Assembly: GCF_000250675.2 (NCBI RefSeq)
Contig: NC_018681.1
Span: 3,286,001-3,350,000 of the forward strand
Source of the DNA: Nocardia brasiliensis ATCC 700358
GTDB lineage: Bacteria > Actinomycetota > Actinomycetes > Mycobacteriales > Mycobacteriaceae
DNA: 64,000 nt
Direction: 5' to 3'
The notes under the pieces were generated by a model that ran no database searches, was not told the DNA's origin, and saw only the letters and a list, made by a program, of their open reading frames with translations. Positions 42,060 to 50,819 of this stretch are shown piece by piece. The first letter of the stretch is position 1. The number at the start of each line of letters is the position of its first letter. The position numbers and the translations under genes are program-made.

Positions 42060-42281
42060 TCAGCGCTGCCGGGCGAGACGGCGCTTTGCCCGGTACGGCT
42101 GCACGAACATGTACCAGCCGGTGCCCAAAAGCAGGAAAAGCGGCAGTAACGGGAGGTAGAAAATCCACGCGGCGGATTCGGTCAAGCCGAGGGCGGCCGC
42201 GACGAACGCTATGACGACGGTCGCCGTGAAAGTCATCGACATCCAGCGATGCAGCTGCCGGTTGTTCTTACTCCAGCTCAT
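42060..42281 (-). CDS. Small two-helix membrane protein
   Basis: Protein of 73 residues, AAGGAGAAGG before ATG 42281. Basic start with NRQLHRWMSM, first helix TATVVIAFVAAALGL, second helix WIFYLPLLPLFLLLGTGWYM, basic tail. The LHRWMS start resembles the first helix of PepSY-associated membrane proteins, and a PepSY protein is encoded next. No function known. Confidence 0.7.
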   Translation of the reverse strand: MSWSKNNRQLHRWMSMTFTATVVIAFVAAALGLTESAAWIFYLPLLPLFLLLGTGWYMFVQPYRAKRRLARQR

Positions 42282-42384
42282 TACCTTCTCCTTTGCGGTC
42301 GGCGCGGTGCGCCGCAGGTGTTGACCTGGATTATCGCGAGACGGGAATCGGCCCGCCGTTTATTCGAGCGAATCAGCCGCAAAT

Positions 42385-43626
42385 TCAGCGTGGCGGTTGA
42401 TTCATGTCCCGATTCATCTGCGGGATTTCGATGCTGATCGGCAGCCGGAGTTCGGCCAGATAGATCAGGGCCGCCTGGCGCAGGAATTCGTCGAAGAGCC
42501 AGTAGGCGTCCGGCGCGAGCGGCACCACCGGAAGCAATCCTTCGCGCACCGCGATGAACGGCCCCCAGCTCACCCGCAGTAGCGGATCCCAGACCGGTTC
42601 CCTGGGGATGGCCAAACCGTCGGCGATCTTGTCGCCGAGCAGGAATCGGGTGAACGCGCCGAGCACGGGCTTGCTGAGGATCGCCAGATCGAGGTTCACG
42701 CCCAGTCGCAACAGCCGGTCGGCCAGCGCCGCGCCCTCGGGGGTCGGCGCGATAATCGGGTCGAGTACCTGTGCCGCTTGGGAATTCGACTCCGCCCACG
42801 AGTTGGGTATGTACTCGTCGCGGACGCCGAGCATATGCGCACAGACCTGCCACGAGTGCAGGAAGGCCTCCGATTCGGGCGCCGGAATGGGCACCTGCCA
42901 CGCCCGCAGGTGTTTCATGACGGTGGTCGGCAGGCTGTGCCAGGTCACCATCAGGTCGTTCTGGCTGATCGGAATGTCTTCCTCGGCCGAATGCACCCAG
43001 TGCGGGGACTGCGGCAGCAGGTGTCGCACGGCGGCGTGCACCAACCGGGTCTTGACGCACGTCACGATCATTTCGCCGTCGGGCGCATAGGCATTCGCGG
43101 TGCCGATGTCGTAGCCGAGCTTCGCGGTCTTGGAGATCCGGTCTTTCAAATCGTGACCACCCTTGGAGTAGTAGACCGCCCGCGCCTCCTTGGGAATGAC
43201 CGTGCTCATCATGCCGCTGGCCAAGCCGTACAGCACACCGAGATACAGGCCCCGCTTCTTGTTGAACTCGACCGCGGTGCCGAGCTTGCCCGGATCGGTC
43301 CACTGCGGAAGCCGGCGGGCGTACTCCATGAAATCGCGTAGCTCCGTGGGCAATCCGGCGGGCAGCGGCTGGCCGTTGCGGGTCCACGTCCGCAACAGCT
43401 CGTTCACCCGCCCTACCTCGTTGCGTTCCAGTAGTGCCGCGACCACCGGATCGGCCTCGGGATCCCAGACGGTCATGGGGTCCGCGCCGGCCCCGGTGCC
43501 CGCCACCGAGCCGTCCGGTGACCAGCTCCACGGTTGTGCCCGCGCCGGTGTCACTCGCGCGATCGCGCCGGCCGCGCCCAGCGTCGCACCGACCTTCAAC
43601 GCGTTTCGCCTACTGATTCGACTCAT
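42385..43626 (-). CDS. lcp: Latex clearing protein, secreted haem b rubber oxygenase (DUF2236/MpaB family)
   Basis: Protein of 413 residues from ATG 43626, AGGAG seven bases upstream (GTG 43641 unsupported). Tat signal SRRNALKVGATLG. It follows Streptomyces K30 Lcp throughout: KEARAVYYSKGG, KDRISKTAKLGYDIG, DGEMIVTCVKTR, RHLLPQSPHW, MVTWHSLPTTVMKHL, FLHSWQV, HMLGVRDEYIP. The residues reported as essential in Lcp are all present with an offset of one: E147, R163, K166, T167 and the haem-ligand H197. The enzyme cleaves cis-1,4-polyisoprene outside the cell into oligo-isoprenoid aldehyde-ketones. No second lcp or obvious cleavage-product operon is adjacent, though an acyl-CoA ligase lies two genes upstream. 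Confidence 0.9.
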   Translation of the reverse strand: MSRISRRNALKVGATLGAAGAIARVTPARAQPWSWSPDGSVAGTGAGADPMTVWDPEADPVVAALLERNEVGRVNELLRTWTRNGQPLPAGLPTELRDFMEYARRLPQWTDPGKLGTAVEFNKKRGLYLGVLYGLASGMMSTVIPKEARAVYYSKGGHDLKDRISKTAKLGYDIGTANAYAPDGEMIVTCVKTRLVHAAVRHLLPQSPHWVHSAEEDIPISQNDLMVTWHSLPTTVMKHLRAWQVPIPAPESEAFLHSWQVCAHMLGVRDEYIPNSWAESNSQAAQVLDPIIAPTPEGAALADRLLRLGVNLDLAILSKPVLGAFTRFLLGDKIADGLAIPREPVWDPLLRVSWGPFIAVREGLLPVVPLAPDAYWLFDEFLRQAALIYLAELRLPISIEIPQMNRDMNQPPR

Positions 43627-43899
43627 GGCGATACTCCTCACTGAGCTGACGCCACCCTGCCGCGCCAGTCCGGTCGCGTCGCGCCGATCTGCGCATCGAG
43701 TGGAAGAATAGTCATTAACTTAGCAAGGTGCGGGCGCAGGCGAGACGACTTCGGGGATTTCGGCAAAAATCGATGCAAGAGTTGAATAATTGCTGATCCT
43801 TGACCGGCGCGAGGGTGGTGATGGTGGTGCGCGAATGGAGGAAGGATCGATAACTTAGCGCCCCGCCCGCGGCTCGCGGACGGGGCGGCGGGCAGCGAC

Positions 43900-45210
43900 C
43901 TAGCCGAGCACCGGGTAGTTCGCGCGGATCACCGAGTGCGGATCGCGAGCTTGCTTGATCTCGCGCAAGCGGGCCAGCGTGTCTTCGTCGAAGGCCGCAG
44001 TGGCGGACTCGTCCGTGCCGAGGAAGGTGTACGGCTTCTGCCCGCCGAGGTGCCCGCCGATCGCCGCCACGATCTCGGATCGTTTGGCGCGCACCGCATC
44101 CACGAGATGCGGCAGGCCGAGCCCGAGCAGATACAGCAGATACGGTTCGGCCACCGGCCCGCGCGCACCGTTCCCGGGCCGGGCGGCGGCGAGCGCACCG
44201 CCGAGGTGGCGGACCTGAATGTTCACCAGAGGTGCGACCGGCTGGTCGAGCAGAGTCTTGACCACCGCGTCGCCCAGATCGGTGAGCAGTTCGCCATGCG
44301 ACAGTGACGGGCTGGGATCGGTCGGTTCCGAGCTGATCTCGCCGAGTCGCGCCACCGGCAGCGGGCCGCGCTTGTCCGTCACGGCGCCGCCGATCGCGTC
44401 CAGTGGGGTGAGCAGGGCGCGACCGGCCTCGGGGTCGCCGAGGTAGGCGGCATCGAGCGCGACCATGGGTGGGGCGTCGGGGAACTGGAAGCGATGGAAC
44501 GTCACCGAGAGTTCGTCGGGCGCACCGGCCGTGAGTGTCTGGAACAGGTCGAAGACCTCGGCGGTGCGGGTGCCCGGCCACATTGTCCGGCCGCCGTAGA
44601 GTCCGGGCGCGGGGAACAGGTCGAATTCGAGTCCGGTCACCACGGCGAAATCGCCACCGCCGCCGCGCAGCGCCCAGAACAGCGCGGGATCGTCGGCGGC
44701 GGTGACCCGGGCCTGCGTGCCGTCGGCGGTCACGATCTCGAAGGCGCGCACCGCGTCCGAGGCCCAGCCGTGTTTGCGGCCGAACCAGCCGAGCCCGCCG
44801 CCGAGTGTGTAGCCGGTCACGCCGACCACCGGATTGCTGCCGGCCAGTCCGGTGAGTCCGTGCGCGCCGGCCGCGACCTGTACCTGCCCCCAGTTCGCAC
44901 CCGCGCCGACGCGGGCGATGCGGGCCGTGGCGTCGATCGCCACGCTGTCGAGGCGGCCGGTACGCAGCAGGATCGCGTCCTCGACGCTGCCGGTCGCGCT
45001 GTGGCCGGTCGGCTGGGTGACGACCGGAATGTTCGCGGTGCGCGCGTAGCGCACCACCGCCGCGATATCGGCCACGTCGGCGGCCTCGACCACCGCCGCC
45101 ACCGGCTGGGTGACGGTGAGATTCCAGGGTTGTGCGGCAGCGGCGAAGTCCGCGTCACCGGGAACCAATACCCGGCCCTGCACGGCGTTGCGAAGATCGG
45201 CGAATGTCAT
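43900..45210 (-). CDS. FAD-binding oxidoreductase of the PCMH/BBE (berberine-bridge-like) family
   Basis: Protein of 436 residues. FAD domain: TQPTGHSATG with the His that carries covalent FAD, and VVGVTGYTLGGGLGW. The second Cys used in bicovalent members is absent (GLAGSNPVVG), so a singly linked flavin is expected. The middle has LRGGGGDFAVVTGLEFDL, and the C-terminal end IRANYPV is the BBE motif. The family oxidises alcohols, sugars or natural-product intermediates. Substrate unknown; located upstream of lcp on the same strand with a 273-base gap that shows no gene. Confidence 0.85.
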   Translation of the reverse strand: MTFADLRNAVQGRVLVPGDADFAAAAQPWNLTVTQPVAAVVEAADVADIAAVVRYARTANIPVVTQPTGHSATGSVEDAILLRTGRLDSVAIDATARIARVGAGANWGQVQVAAGAHGLTGLAGSNPVVGVTGYTLGGGLGWFGRKHGWASDAVRAFEIVTADGTQARVTAADDPALFWALRGGGGDFAVVTGLEFDLFPAPGLYGGRTMWPGTRTAEVFDLFQTLTAGAPDELSVTFHRFQFPDAPPMVALDAAYLGDPEAGRALLTPLDAIGGAVTDKRGPLPVARLGEISSEPTDPSPSLSHGELLTDLGDAVVKTLLDQPVAPLVNIQVRHLGGALAAARPGNGARGPVAEPYLLYLLGLGLPHLVDAVRAKRSEIVAAIGGHLGGQKPYTFLGTDESATAAFDEDTLARLREIKQARDPHSVIRANYPVLG

Positions 45211-45244
45211 CGTGGCGTCCTGACTTTCCTGAATACGTTCGGGT

Positions 45245-45265
45245 GGCGCGGTATCGGTCCGCGCC
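45245..45265. terminator. Inverted repeat between acyl-CoA ligase and FAD oxidoreductase genes
   Basis: GGCGCGG (45245-45251) pairs with CCGCGCC (45259-45265) across a seven-base loop. It lies downstream of the ligase gene and 35 bases upstream of the oxidoreductase start, so it could be a terminator or an operator. Confidence 0.35.
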
Positions 45266-45378
45266 GGGGAAACGGGCCGTTCGTTGCCCGGCGCAGCATT
45301 GACGAACGAGCGCAGGAAAGTGTGACACGGCCGAGATCGCGCCAGGTCGGAGCGCGTCCGGCGGACGCTCAGGTCAGG

Positions 45379-46971
45379 TCAAGTCAGGGCCAGCGCGGCG
45401 AGGGCGCTGCGGTTGATCTTGCCGGTGGGTGTACGGGGCAGGTCCTCGACGAATCGGACGTCGCGGGGGACCTTGAAGCGGGCGAGGTGGTCGCGGACAT
45501 AGGCGCGGACCTCGTCGCCGCTGAGATCGCCGTGCGCGATCAGGAACGCGGCCAGGCGTTGGCCGAATTCCTCGTCCGGCACGCCGATCACGGCGGCTTC
45601 GGTGATCTTCGGGTGCCGGTAGAGCAGATCCTCGACCTCGCCGGGGAAGACGTTCTCGCCGCCGGAGACGATCATGTCGTCGTCGCGGCCGTCGATGAAC
45701 AGCCGGCCGGCCGCGTCGAAATGCCCGACGTCGCCGGTGCTCATCAGGCCGTCGACGATGTTCTTGCCGCCGCCACCGGAGTAGCCGCTGAAGGCGATCG
45801 AATTGCCCACGTACACAGTGCCTTTGGCTCCAGGCTCGGTCACCGGCCGTCCGTTCTCGTACAACCGCACGACGATGCCGACCGGTGGTTTGCCGACGGT
45901 GCCCGGCGCCGCGATCCAGTCCTGCGGGGTCGCGATGGTGGCGGTGCCGGTCTCGGTGCAGCCGTAGAAGTTGTAGAGCACCGGACCGAACAGCTCGATG
46001 GCCTGGGACCCGAGTGCCGAAGGCAGCGCGGCGCCGGCGGAGAAGATGATGCGCAGACTGCTCGTATCGAAGCCGCGGATCTCCGCGGCGCCGAGATCGA
46101 GTATTCGGCGCAACATCGTCGGCACCAGAACGAGTGCGGTACAGCGGTATTCCTGGATCTGCGCCAGGGCGCGGCGGGCGTCGAACCGGCCGTGCAGCAG
46201 CACCGTGCAGCCCAGCGAGAGTGACATGATGAACTGCGTCAACGCCGTCCCGTGGAACAGGGGAGCGCACAGCAGGGTGACGCCCCCGTTGCGATAGGGC
46301 ACGCGGTCCAGGAATTGCGCTGCGGCCAAGGGGGTTTCGACCTTGCGCGGCACACCCTTGGGTGTACCCGTGGTGCCGCCGGTGAGGATGACGAAGCCGC
46401 CCTGGGTGGCCGGAGCGGGTGGTCGGGTGACGACGCTGTTCTTCGCGGCGCGTAAGTCGAGACGCCGGACCTCCGGCCCGAGAGCGGCTGTGGCAGTGTC
46501 GAATTCGTCATCGGCGAGGATCGCCCCGACGCCCTCCCTGGCGACGACGTCCGAGAGCTGGGTCGCGCCGAAGCCGGTGTTCAGCAACACGACCCGAGCG
46601 CCGATCTTCGCGCCCGCGATGAGGGCCTGCACCATGCCGCGGTGATCGCGGCACAGTACGCCGATCGGCGTGCGCGCGGACACGCCCTGGGTCAGCCAGG
46701 CCTGCGCCAGCGCGTTGGTGCTGTAGGCGAGCTCGCGATAGGTCAGCAGACCTGATTCGTCGATGAGTGCGATCCGGTCCGGGAAGCGCAGCGCCGCGAT
46801 CTCCACCGTCCCCGCGATCGGTCCCAGCGTCCGCACCGACCGGCTCGTCCGGACGATCTGATCGGGGCGGCGCAGGTCGATCACCCCGGCCCGTTGCAGC
46901 ACCGCGACCTGCCGGAGCTGGGTCGGCAACGTGCGGGCGCCTCGGGAAAACGGCAGGTGCACTCGTTCCAT
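45379..46971 (-). CDS. Acyl-CoA synthetase/AMP ligase (ANL superfamily)
   Basis: Protein of 530 residues. ANL motifs in order: LTGGTTGTPKGVP (P-loop), APLFHGTALTQF, FSAGAALPSAL, YNFYGCTETGTATIA, STGDVGHFD, IDGRDDDMIVSGGENV, and the C-terminal catalytic Lys in RTPTGKINRSAL. The N-terminal part resembles mycobacterial FadD-type ligases for aromatic or fatty acids. It may activate carboxylates for degradation, possibly including products of rubber cleavage (speculative). Confidence 0.87.
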   Translation of the reverse strand: MERVHLPFSRGARTLPTQLRQVAVLQRAGVIDLRRPDQIVRTSRSVRTLGPIAGTVEIAALRFPDRIALIDESGLLTYRELAYSTNALAQAWLTQGVSARTPIGVLCRDHRGMVQALIAGAKIGARVVLLNTGFGATQLSDVVAREGVGAILADDEFDTATAALGPEVRRLDLRAAKNSVVTRPPAPATQGGFVILTGGTTGTPKGVPRKVETPLAAAQFLDRVPYRNGGVTLLCAPLFHGTALTQFIMSLSLGCTVLLHGRFDARRALAQIQEYRCTALVLVPTMLRRILDLGAAEIRGFDTSSLRIIFSAGAALPSALGSQAIELFGPVLYNFYGCTETGTATIATPQDWIAAPGTVGKPPVGIVVRLYENGRPVTEPGAKGTVYVGNSIAFSGYSGGGGKNIVDGLMSTGDVGHFDAAGRLFIDGRDDDMIVSGGENVFPGEVEDLLYRHPKITEAAVIGVPDEEFGQRLAAFLIAHGDLSGDEVRAYVRDHLARFKVPRDVRFVEDLPRTPTGKINRSALAALALT

Positions 46972-47063
46972 GGGTCAATCCCAATGCATCGCGCACACAC
47001 CGCGCTATTGACAATTGACTCAATGTGACTGTGCGAATTCTGGCAATACGTAGACCTGCCCGC

Positions 47064-48260
47064 TCACCGTCGCTCCCGGCGCACGGGTTCCGGCCGCGGC
47101 ACGGGCTCGGCGATCACGACGGCATTACCGCCCAACTGTTTTGCGCGGTACATCGCCGAGTCGGCGGTGTGGAACACGGTGCGGTCGATCGGGACGCGCC
47201 GGTGGTCCCCGGTGCGGACCGGGTCGATCCGGGCCGCGCCCACGCTGGCGGTGATGGTCTGCGGCAGCCGCGGCATCGACTCGACCGCCTGCCGCAGTCG
47301 TTCCGCGACGGCGCCGAGGTCGGCGCCGTGCAGCCGGCCGACGACCACGAATTCCTCGCCGCCCGTGCGCACGACGACGGCGCCGGGCGGTGCGGCGGCG
47401 CGCAGGCATTCGGCCGTGCGCACCAGCACTTCGTCACCGAACGAATGGCCGAAGGTGTCGTTGACGGACTTGAACCGATCGAGGTCCAGTGTCACGACAT
47501 AGACGCCGTGATCGCGGCCCCGTGCGCGAAACAACCGGGACAGGTGCGAATCGAGGCCGCGCCGGTTCAGCACCTTGGTCAGCGGATCGGACAGTGCGTC
47601 CAGGCGTAGCAGCCAGTTGCAGAACTGGACGACCGGCAGCACCACGCCGGTCACCACGAGAATGACCAGCACGACCACCGCGCCCAGGGCGAGATCGCCC
47701 CGGCCGTGCCCGCTGCCGCCCGGCCCGCCGGCGACCATCATGGCGGCCAGCGCGAGGATCGACAGCACGGAGAAGGCGACGTGCAGGGCCAGCACCGGCG
47801 GACCGTGGAAGATCGTGATGTACCCGCCGGTCGTCACCAGCAGTACGCAGCCCATCGCGCCGAGCAACCGGTCCTGGACCATCACGTTGTTCGCGGTCAC
47901 CGCGATATCGACCACGGCGACCCACATCAGCGATTCGGTTTCGCGCGGCCACGCGAACAGCCACCAGCGCAGGGTCCACAATCCGGCGGTGACGGCGACG
48001 ACGATGGCTTGGATATCACCCGCGACGCCGCGCTGGCCGCCCTGGGAGGTCAGCGCCAGCAGGGTGATCGACCCCATCACGATGCCGCCCCAGCCCATCA
48101 TGAACTTCAACGGCCCGAGCGCCGAGTGCGCCTCGAACGTCTCGATCAGCCATCGGTAATCGACCCGGTACCGCCACCAGGAGCGCACCATCGATCGGCT
48201 GCTGGTCACCAAAGCCACCGCCCTCACGTCGGCAAGAGAGTCTCCGGTCTGTTTGTGCAC
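47064..48260 (-). CDS. Membrane diguanylate cyclase (GGDEF domain)
   Basis: Protein of 398 residues, GTG start at 48260. Six or so membrane segments (residues about 50-215), then a GGDEF domain: LTKVLNRRGLDSHL, LDLDRFKSVNDTFGHSFGDEVL, the active-site RTGGEEF (an accepted GGEEF variant) and SAMYRAKQLGGN. No RxxD inhibitory site is obvious before GGEEF. It makes c-di-GMP from GTP at the membrane. No phosphodiesterase domain. A dyad lies upstream of the start. Confidence 0.9.
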   Translation of the reverse strand: MHKQTGDSLADVRAVALVTSSRSMVRSWWRYRVDYRWLIETFEAHSALGPLKFMMGWGGIVMGSITLLALTSQGGQRGVAGDIQAIVVAVTAGLWTLRWWLFAWPRETESLMWVAVVDIAVTANNVMVQDRLLGAMGCVLLVTTGGYITIFHGPPVLALHVAFSVLSILALAAMMVAGGPGGSGHGRGDLALGAVVVLVILVVTGVVLPVVQFCNWLLRLDALSDPLTKVLNRRGLDSHLSRLFRARGRDHGVYVVTLDLDRFKSVNDTFGHSFGDEVLVRTAECLRAAAPPGAVVVRTGGEEFVVVGRLHGADLGAVAERLRQAVESMPRLPQTITASVGAARIDPVRTGDHRRVPIDRTVFHTADSAMYRAKQLGGNAVVIAEPVPRPEPVRRERR

Positions 48261-48282
48261 CCCGACAAGATTCGTGCCCGTC

Positions 48283-48300
48283 TACTGTCACTGCACAGTA
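48283..48300. promoter_or_regulatory. Inverted repeat upstream of the diguanylate cyclase gene
   Basis: TACTGT (48283-48288) faces ACAGTA (48295-48300) with a six-base spacer, 23 bases upstream of the GGDEF gene start. A plausible operator or promoter-proximal dyad; regulator unknown. Confidence 0.4.
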
Positions 48301-48394
48301 ACTGAGTATTAGCTGTCGGTGGACCGTTGATGCGGAGAGATGTGAGGACCGTCACCTGGGGGCCAGTAGCCGTTTTTGCGTGGCGTGAACCCCC

Positions 48395-48886
48395 TCAGCA
48401 GGCCACGGTGGTGAGCTGTCGCGCGCGGTGGGCGGCGCTGGCGCGGGCCGCGGCGGCGATCGCCACCACCGGCGGAACCCAGCGGGCCTCGTCGGGAGCG
48501 ATCTTCCAGCAGGCCGCGCCGTTGGCGAGCCGGGTCGGCGGCAGCGGGATGCTCGCGCCGTCGGTGTGCACGATGGCGCCCGCGTCCCGCAGCGCGGCGA
48601 TGGCGAGCGCCGCCTTCGCGGCGCCGACGACCAGGTGGAATTCGCGACGCTGCGCGCCCGGCAGTTCGACCACCGGGCCGAGCAGGTTGTTCGCGTGCAG
48701 GAAGCGGGAGACCTCACCGGCGAGCGCGCCGGTCAACTCGACGGCGGCGACCTGCTCGTCGGTGATCAGGCAGACGCCGTTGGCGGTTTCGGTGACGGTC
48801 CAGCCACGGTCGCAGTAGTCGTGCGCTGCGTTCACGGTGGCCACGGTGACGGGACTCTGGAACGTCGCAGGCACTGTCTTCTCCAT
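48395..48886 (-). CDS. Conserved hypothetical protein
   Basis: Protein of 163 residues from ATG 48886. Mixed alpha/beta with no signal peptide or membrane segment. Landmarks: YCDRGWTVTE, GVCLITDEQVAAVELTG, REFHLVVGAAKAAL, and IPLPPTRLANG, WKIAPDEARWVPPV. The last segments recall short regulatory or primase-associated domains in actinobacteria, but I cannot name a family. Confidence 0.6.
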   Translation of the reverse strand: MEKTVPATFQSPVTVATVNAAHDYCDRGWTVTETANGVCLITDEQVAAVELTGALAGEVSRFLHANNLLGPVVELPGAQRREFHLVVGAAKAALAIAALRDAGAIVHTDGASIPLPPTRLANGAACWKIAPDEARWVPPVVAIAAAARASAAHRARQLTTVAC

Positions 48887-49316
48887 TCATCAGGTGGCTC
48901 GAGAACTCTGGGGCGGGGTCGTGGTGGGCACCCGCATCTGTCGCACCTGTATCAAATCCGCTGCGGCTAACAGTTTTCCTACAGAATGCTTGTGATCACG
49001 ACCGGCACCACAGATTCTGCGTGGTCAGGCCCGTGCGGGGCATCGCCCGCGGGTCGCTGGCGGGGTCGTCATTTGGGAGGACACGGGTGCGCCCGCGTCA
49101 TACCTGACGGTGTACGGGACCCCGACACGAGTCCGGGGGTGTTCGGTAACGCCGCAGGTCAGCACCGTCCGGCCGACGGGTGGGTCGGCTGGGTCACATC
49201 CGGTGCGAATCGGGTTGAGCGCCGGGATCTTCCGGCACGCGCACGATGCGTGCGGTGCGCGTGCAGCGGGTAGGGTCGATACCCGGATTCTGCGTTGGGT
49301 ATCGAGGAGGGCTGCG
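48887..49316. other. Gene-poor gap upstream of prcB-like gene
   Basis: About 430 bases. Open frames exist in several frames but none has a ribosome-binding site or recognisable protein. The part near 48960-49000 is AT-richer (AACAGTTTTCCTACAGAATGC) and may hold promoters for the divergent genes. No RNA structure was recognised. Confidence 0.4.
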
Positions 49317-50135
49317 ATGGCGGATTGGTTCGACGAAGGGCACGCATCGTCCTCGTTCTCCGAATACCTGCACCGGAACGCACCGGAACTGTTGCCCTCG
49401 CACCGGTTCGGCCGCGCGAGCACGGGGAAGGACATCGCGCCGCACGGCACCACGATCGTCGCGGTCACCTATCGCGGCGGTGTGCTGCTCGCCGGCGACC
49501 GGCGCGGCACCATGGGTCATCTGCTGGCCACCCGGGACATGGAGAAGGTCTTCATCACCGACACCTACTCGGCGGCCGGCTTCGCTGGGACCGTCGGCAC
49601 GGCCGTCGAAATGATCCGGTTGTTCGCGGTCGAACTCGAGCACTACGAGAAGATCGAGGGCGCGCCGCTGACCTTCGAGGGCAAGGCGAACCGGCTGTCG
49701 AAGATGGTGCGCGACAACCTGCCCGCGGCCATGCAGGACCTGGCGGTCGTCCCGCTGCTCGTCGGCTACGACCTCGACGCCACCGACCCCGATCGGGCCG
49801 GCCGGATCTTCTCGTACGACGTCGTCGGCGGCCGCAGCGAGGAACGGTTCGGTTACGCCGCGGTCGGCTCCGGTTCGCTGTTCGCGAAGTCGTCGCTGAA
49901 GAAGACCCACACCCGCGACATCGATGCGGATCGCGCCCTGCACATCGCGGTCGAAGCCCTGTTCGACGCCGCCGACGACGACACCGCCACCGGCGGTCCC
50001 GACGTGGTCCGCGGCATCTACCCCCGCGCGGTGCTCGTCGACGCCGAAGGCGCCCAGGAGGTCCCCGAACCCCGCCTCGTCGAGATCACCCGCACGCTCC
50101 TCGCCACCCGCACCGCCGAGCGAACCACGTCCTGA
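49317..50135 (+). CDS. prcB: 20S proteasome beta subunit, stand-alone
   Basis: Protein of 272 residues, GAGGAGGG before ATG 49317. A 44-residue propeptide (FSEYLHRNAPELLP as in mycobacterial PrcB) ends HG|TTIVAV, giving the catalytic N-terminal Thr. Counting from it, D17 (AGDRR) and K33 (EKVFI) are present, as are the conserved AVELEHYEKIEG and GSGSLFAKSSLKK and GPDVVRGIYP segments. It should therefore be an active peptidase after self-cleavage. No prcA, pup, dop or mpa gene flanks it, while actinobacterial prcB normally sits directly before prcA. It is probably a second beta subunit or a relocated one. Confidence 0.88.
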   Translation: MADWFDEGHASSSFSEYLHRNAPELLPSHRFGRASTGKDIAPHGTTIVAVTYRGGVLLAGDRRGTMGHLLATRDMEKVFITDTYSAAGFAGTVGTAVEMIRLFAVELEHYEKIEGAPLTFEGKANRLSKMVRDNLPAAMQDLAVVPLLVGYDLDATDPDRAGRIFSYDVVGGRSEERFGYAAVGSGSLFAKSSLKKTHTRDIDADRALHIAVEALFDAADDDTATGGPDVVRGIYPRAVLVDAEGAQEVPEPRLVEITRTLLATRTAERTTS

Positions 50136-50142
50136 ACAGCAC

Positions 50143-50730
50143 TCATTCGTCTGTTCGGGTGGACGCGTACAGGCCGAGTGCGACAGCGGCCAGGGCGGCG
50201 GCCGCCGACAGCGTCCAGAAGGCCGGGCCGAACCGGAATCCGCCGCCGGTGGCGATCCGGTCCTGCCAATAGTTGCGCAACCGCAGCACCAGGTACACCG
50301 AGGTCGCCGAACTGAGCAACAGCGCCGCCGCGATGATCGGCCCGGCGGCTCGCCCGACCGACGTGGCAGCGCAGCGCGTCCGTAGCACCGGCGCGACAAG
50401 TACACCCAACGCGCCGACAACGACCAGCACGACCCCGAGGTGATCGAGCCCGTACGGATAGCCGCTCGGCGCCCACCACGGAGTCACGTCGACCTCCGGC
50501 AGCTTGCGGCTGTTGTCGAACCCGAGGCGATCACCGCCGCGCACCGACTCGGCGACCGGCACCAACCAGGTGACCGCCAGCGTGGATTGCGCCGCAACCA
50601 AACTCAGCACCCCCGCGACCGCGACGACCCACCCCGCCCACCGTCGAGGTCGAAGGTCCTTGGCAGGCAACGTCATCAGGTCTGTGCGCGCACGGTGGTC
50701 AGCGCGGCGGGAACATCCATGGTCGATCAC
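50143..50730 (-). CDS. Membrane protein of unknown function
   Basis: Protein of 195 residues if started at GTG 50730 (AAAGG four bases upstream), 177 from ATG 50676. Four hydrophobic segments: WVVAVAGVLSLVAAQSTLAV, VVLVVVGALGVLVAP, GPIIAAALLLSSATSVYLVL, and AFWTLSAAAALAAVALGLY, with an extracytoplasmic loop of about 45 residues (SRKLPEVDVTPWWAPSG). No family recognised. Ends seven bases from the convergent proteasome gene. Confidence 0.65.
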   Translation of the reverse strand: MIDHGCSRRADHRARTDLMTLPAKDLRPRRWAGWVVAVAGVLSLVAAQSTLAVTWLVPVAESVRGGDRLGFDNSRKLPEVDVTPWWAPSGYPYGLDHLGVVLVVVGALGVLVAPVLRTRCAATSVGRAAGPIIAAALLLSSATSVYLVLRLRNYWQDRIATGGGFRFGPAFWTLSAAAALAAVALGLYASTRTDE

Positions 50731-50819
50731 GCACCTTTCTGGTCGAACAGGCCGTCATGCCATGCGGTTCGCCGTCCGCCGGTCGAGGCCCCGTCGCGAC
50801 AGGGCTGCCGTCGCGGGCG

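Noticed and set aside
43715..44581. Minus-strand frame overlapping the BBE-type gene
   Set aside because: Same-strand shadow frame of the flavoprotein gene with Arg/Pro-rich translation and no family signal.
15571..48300. Shared operator between the ROK region and the GGDEF promoter (both contain TACTGT)
   Set aside because: The common core is only six bases, which is expected by chance at this scale, and spacing differs.
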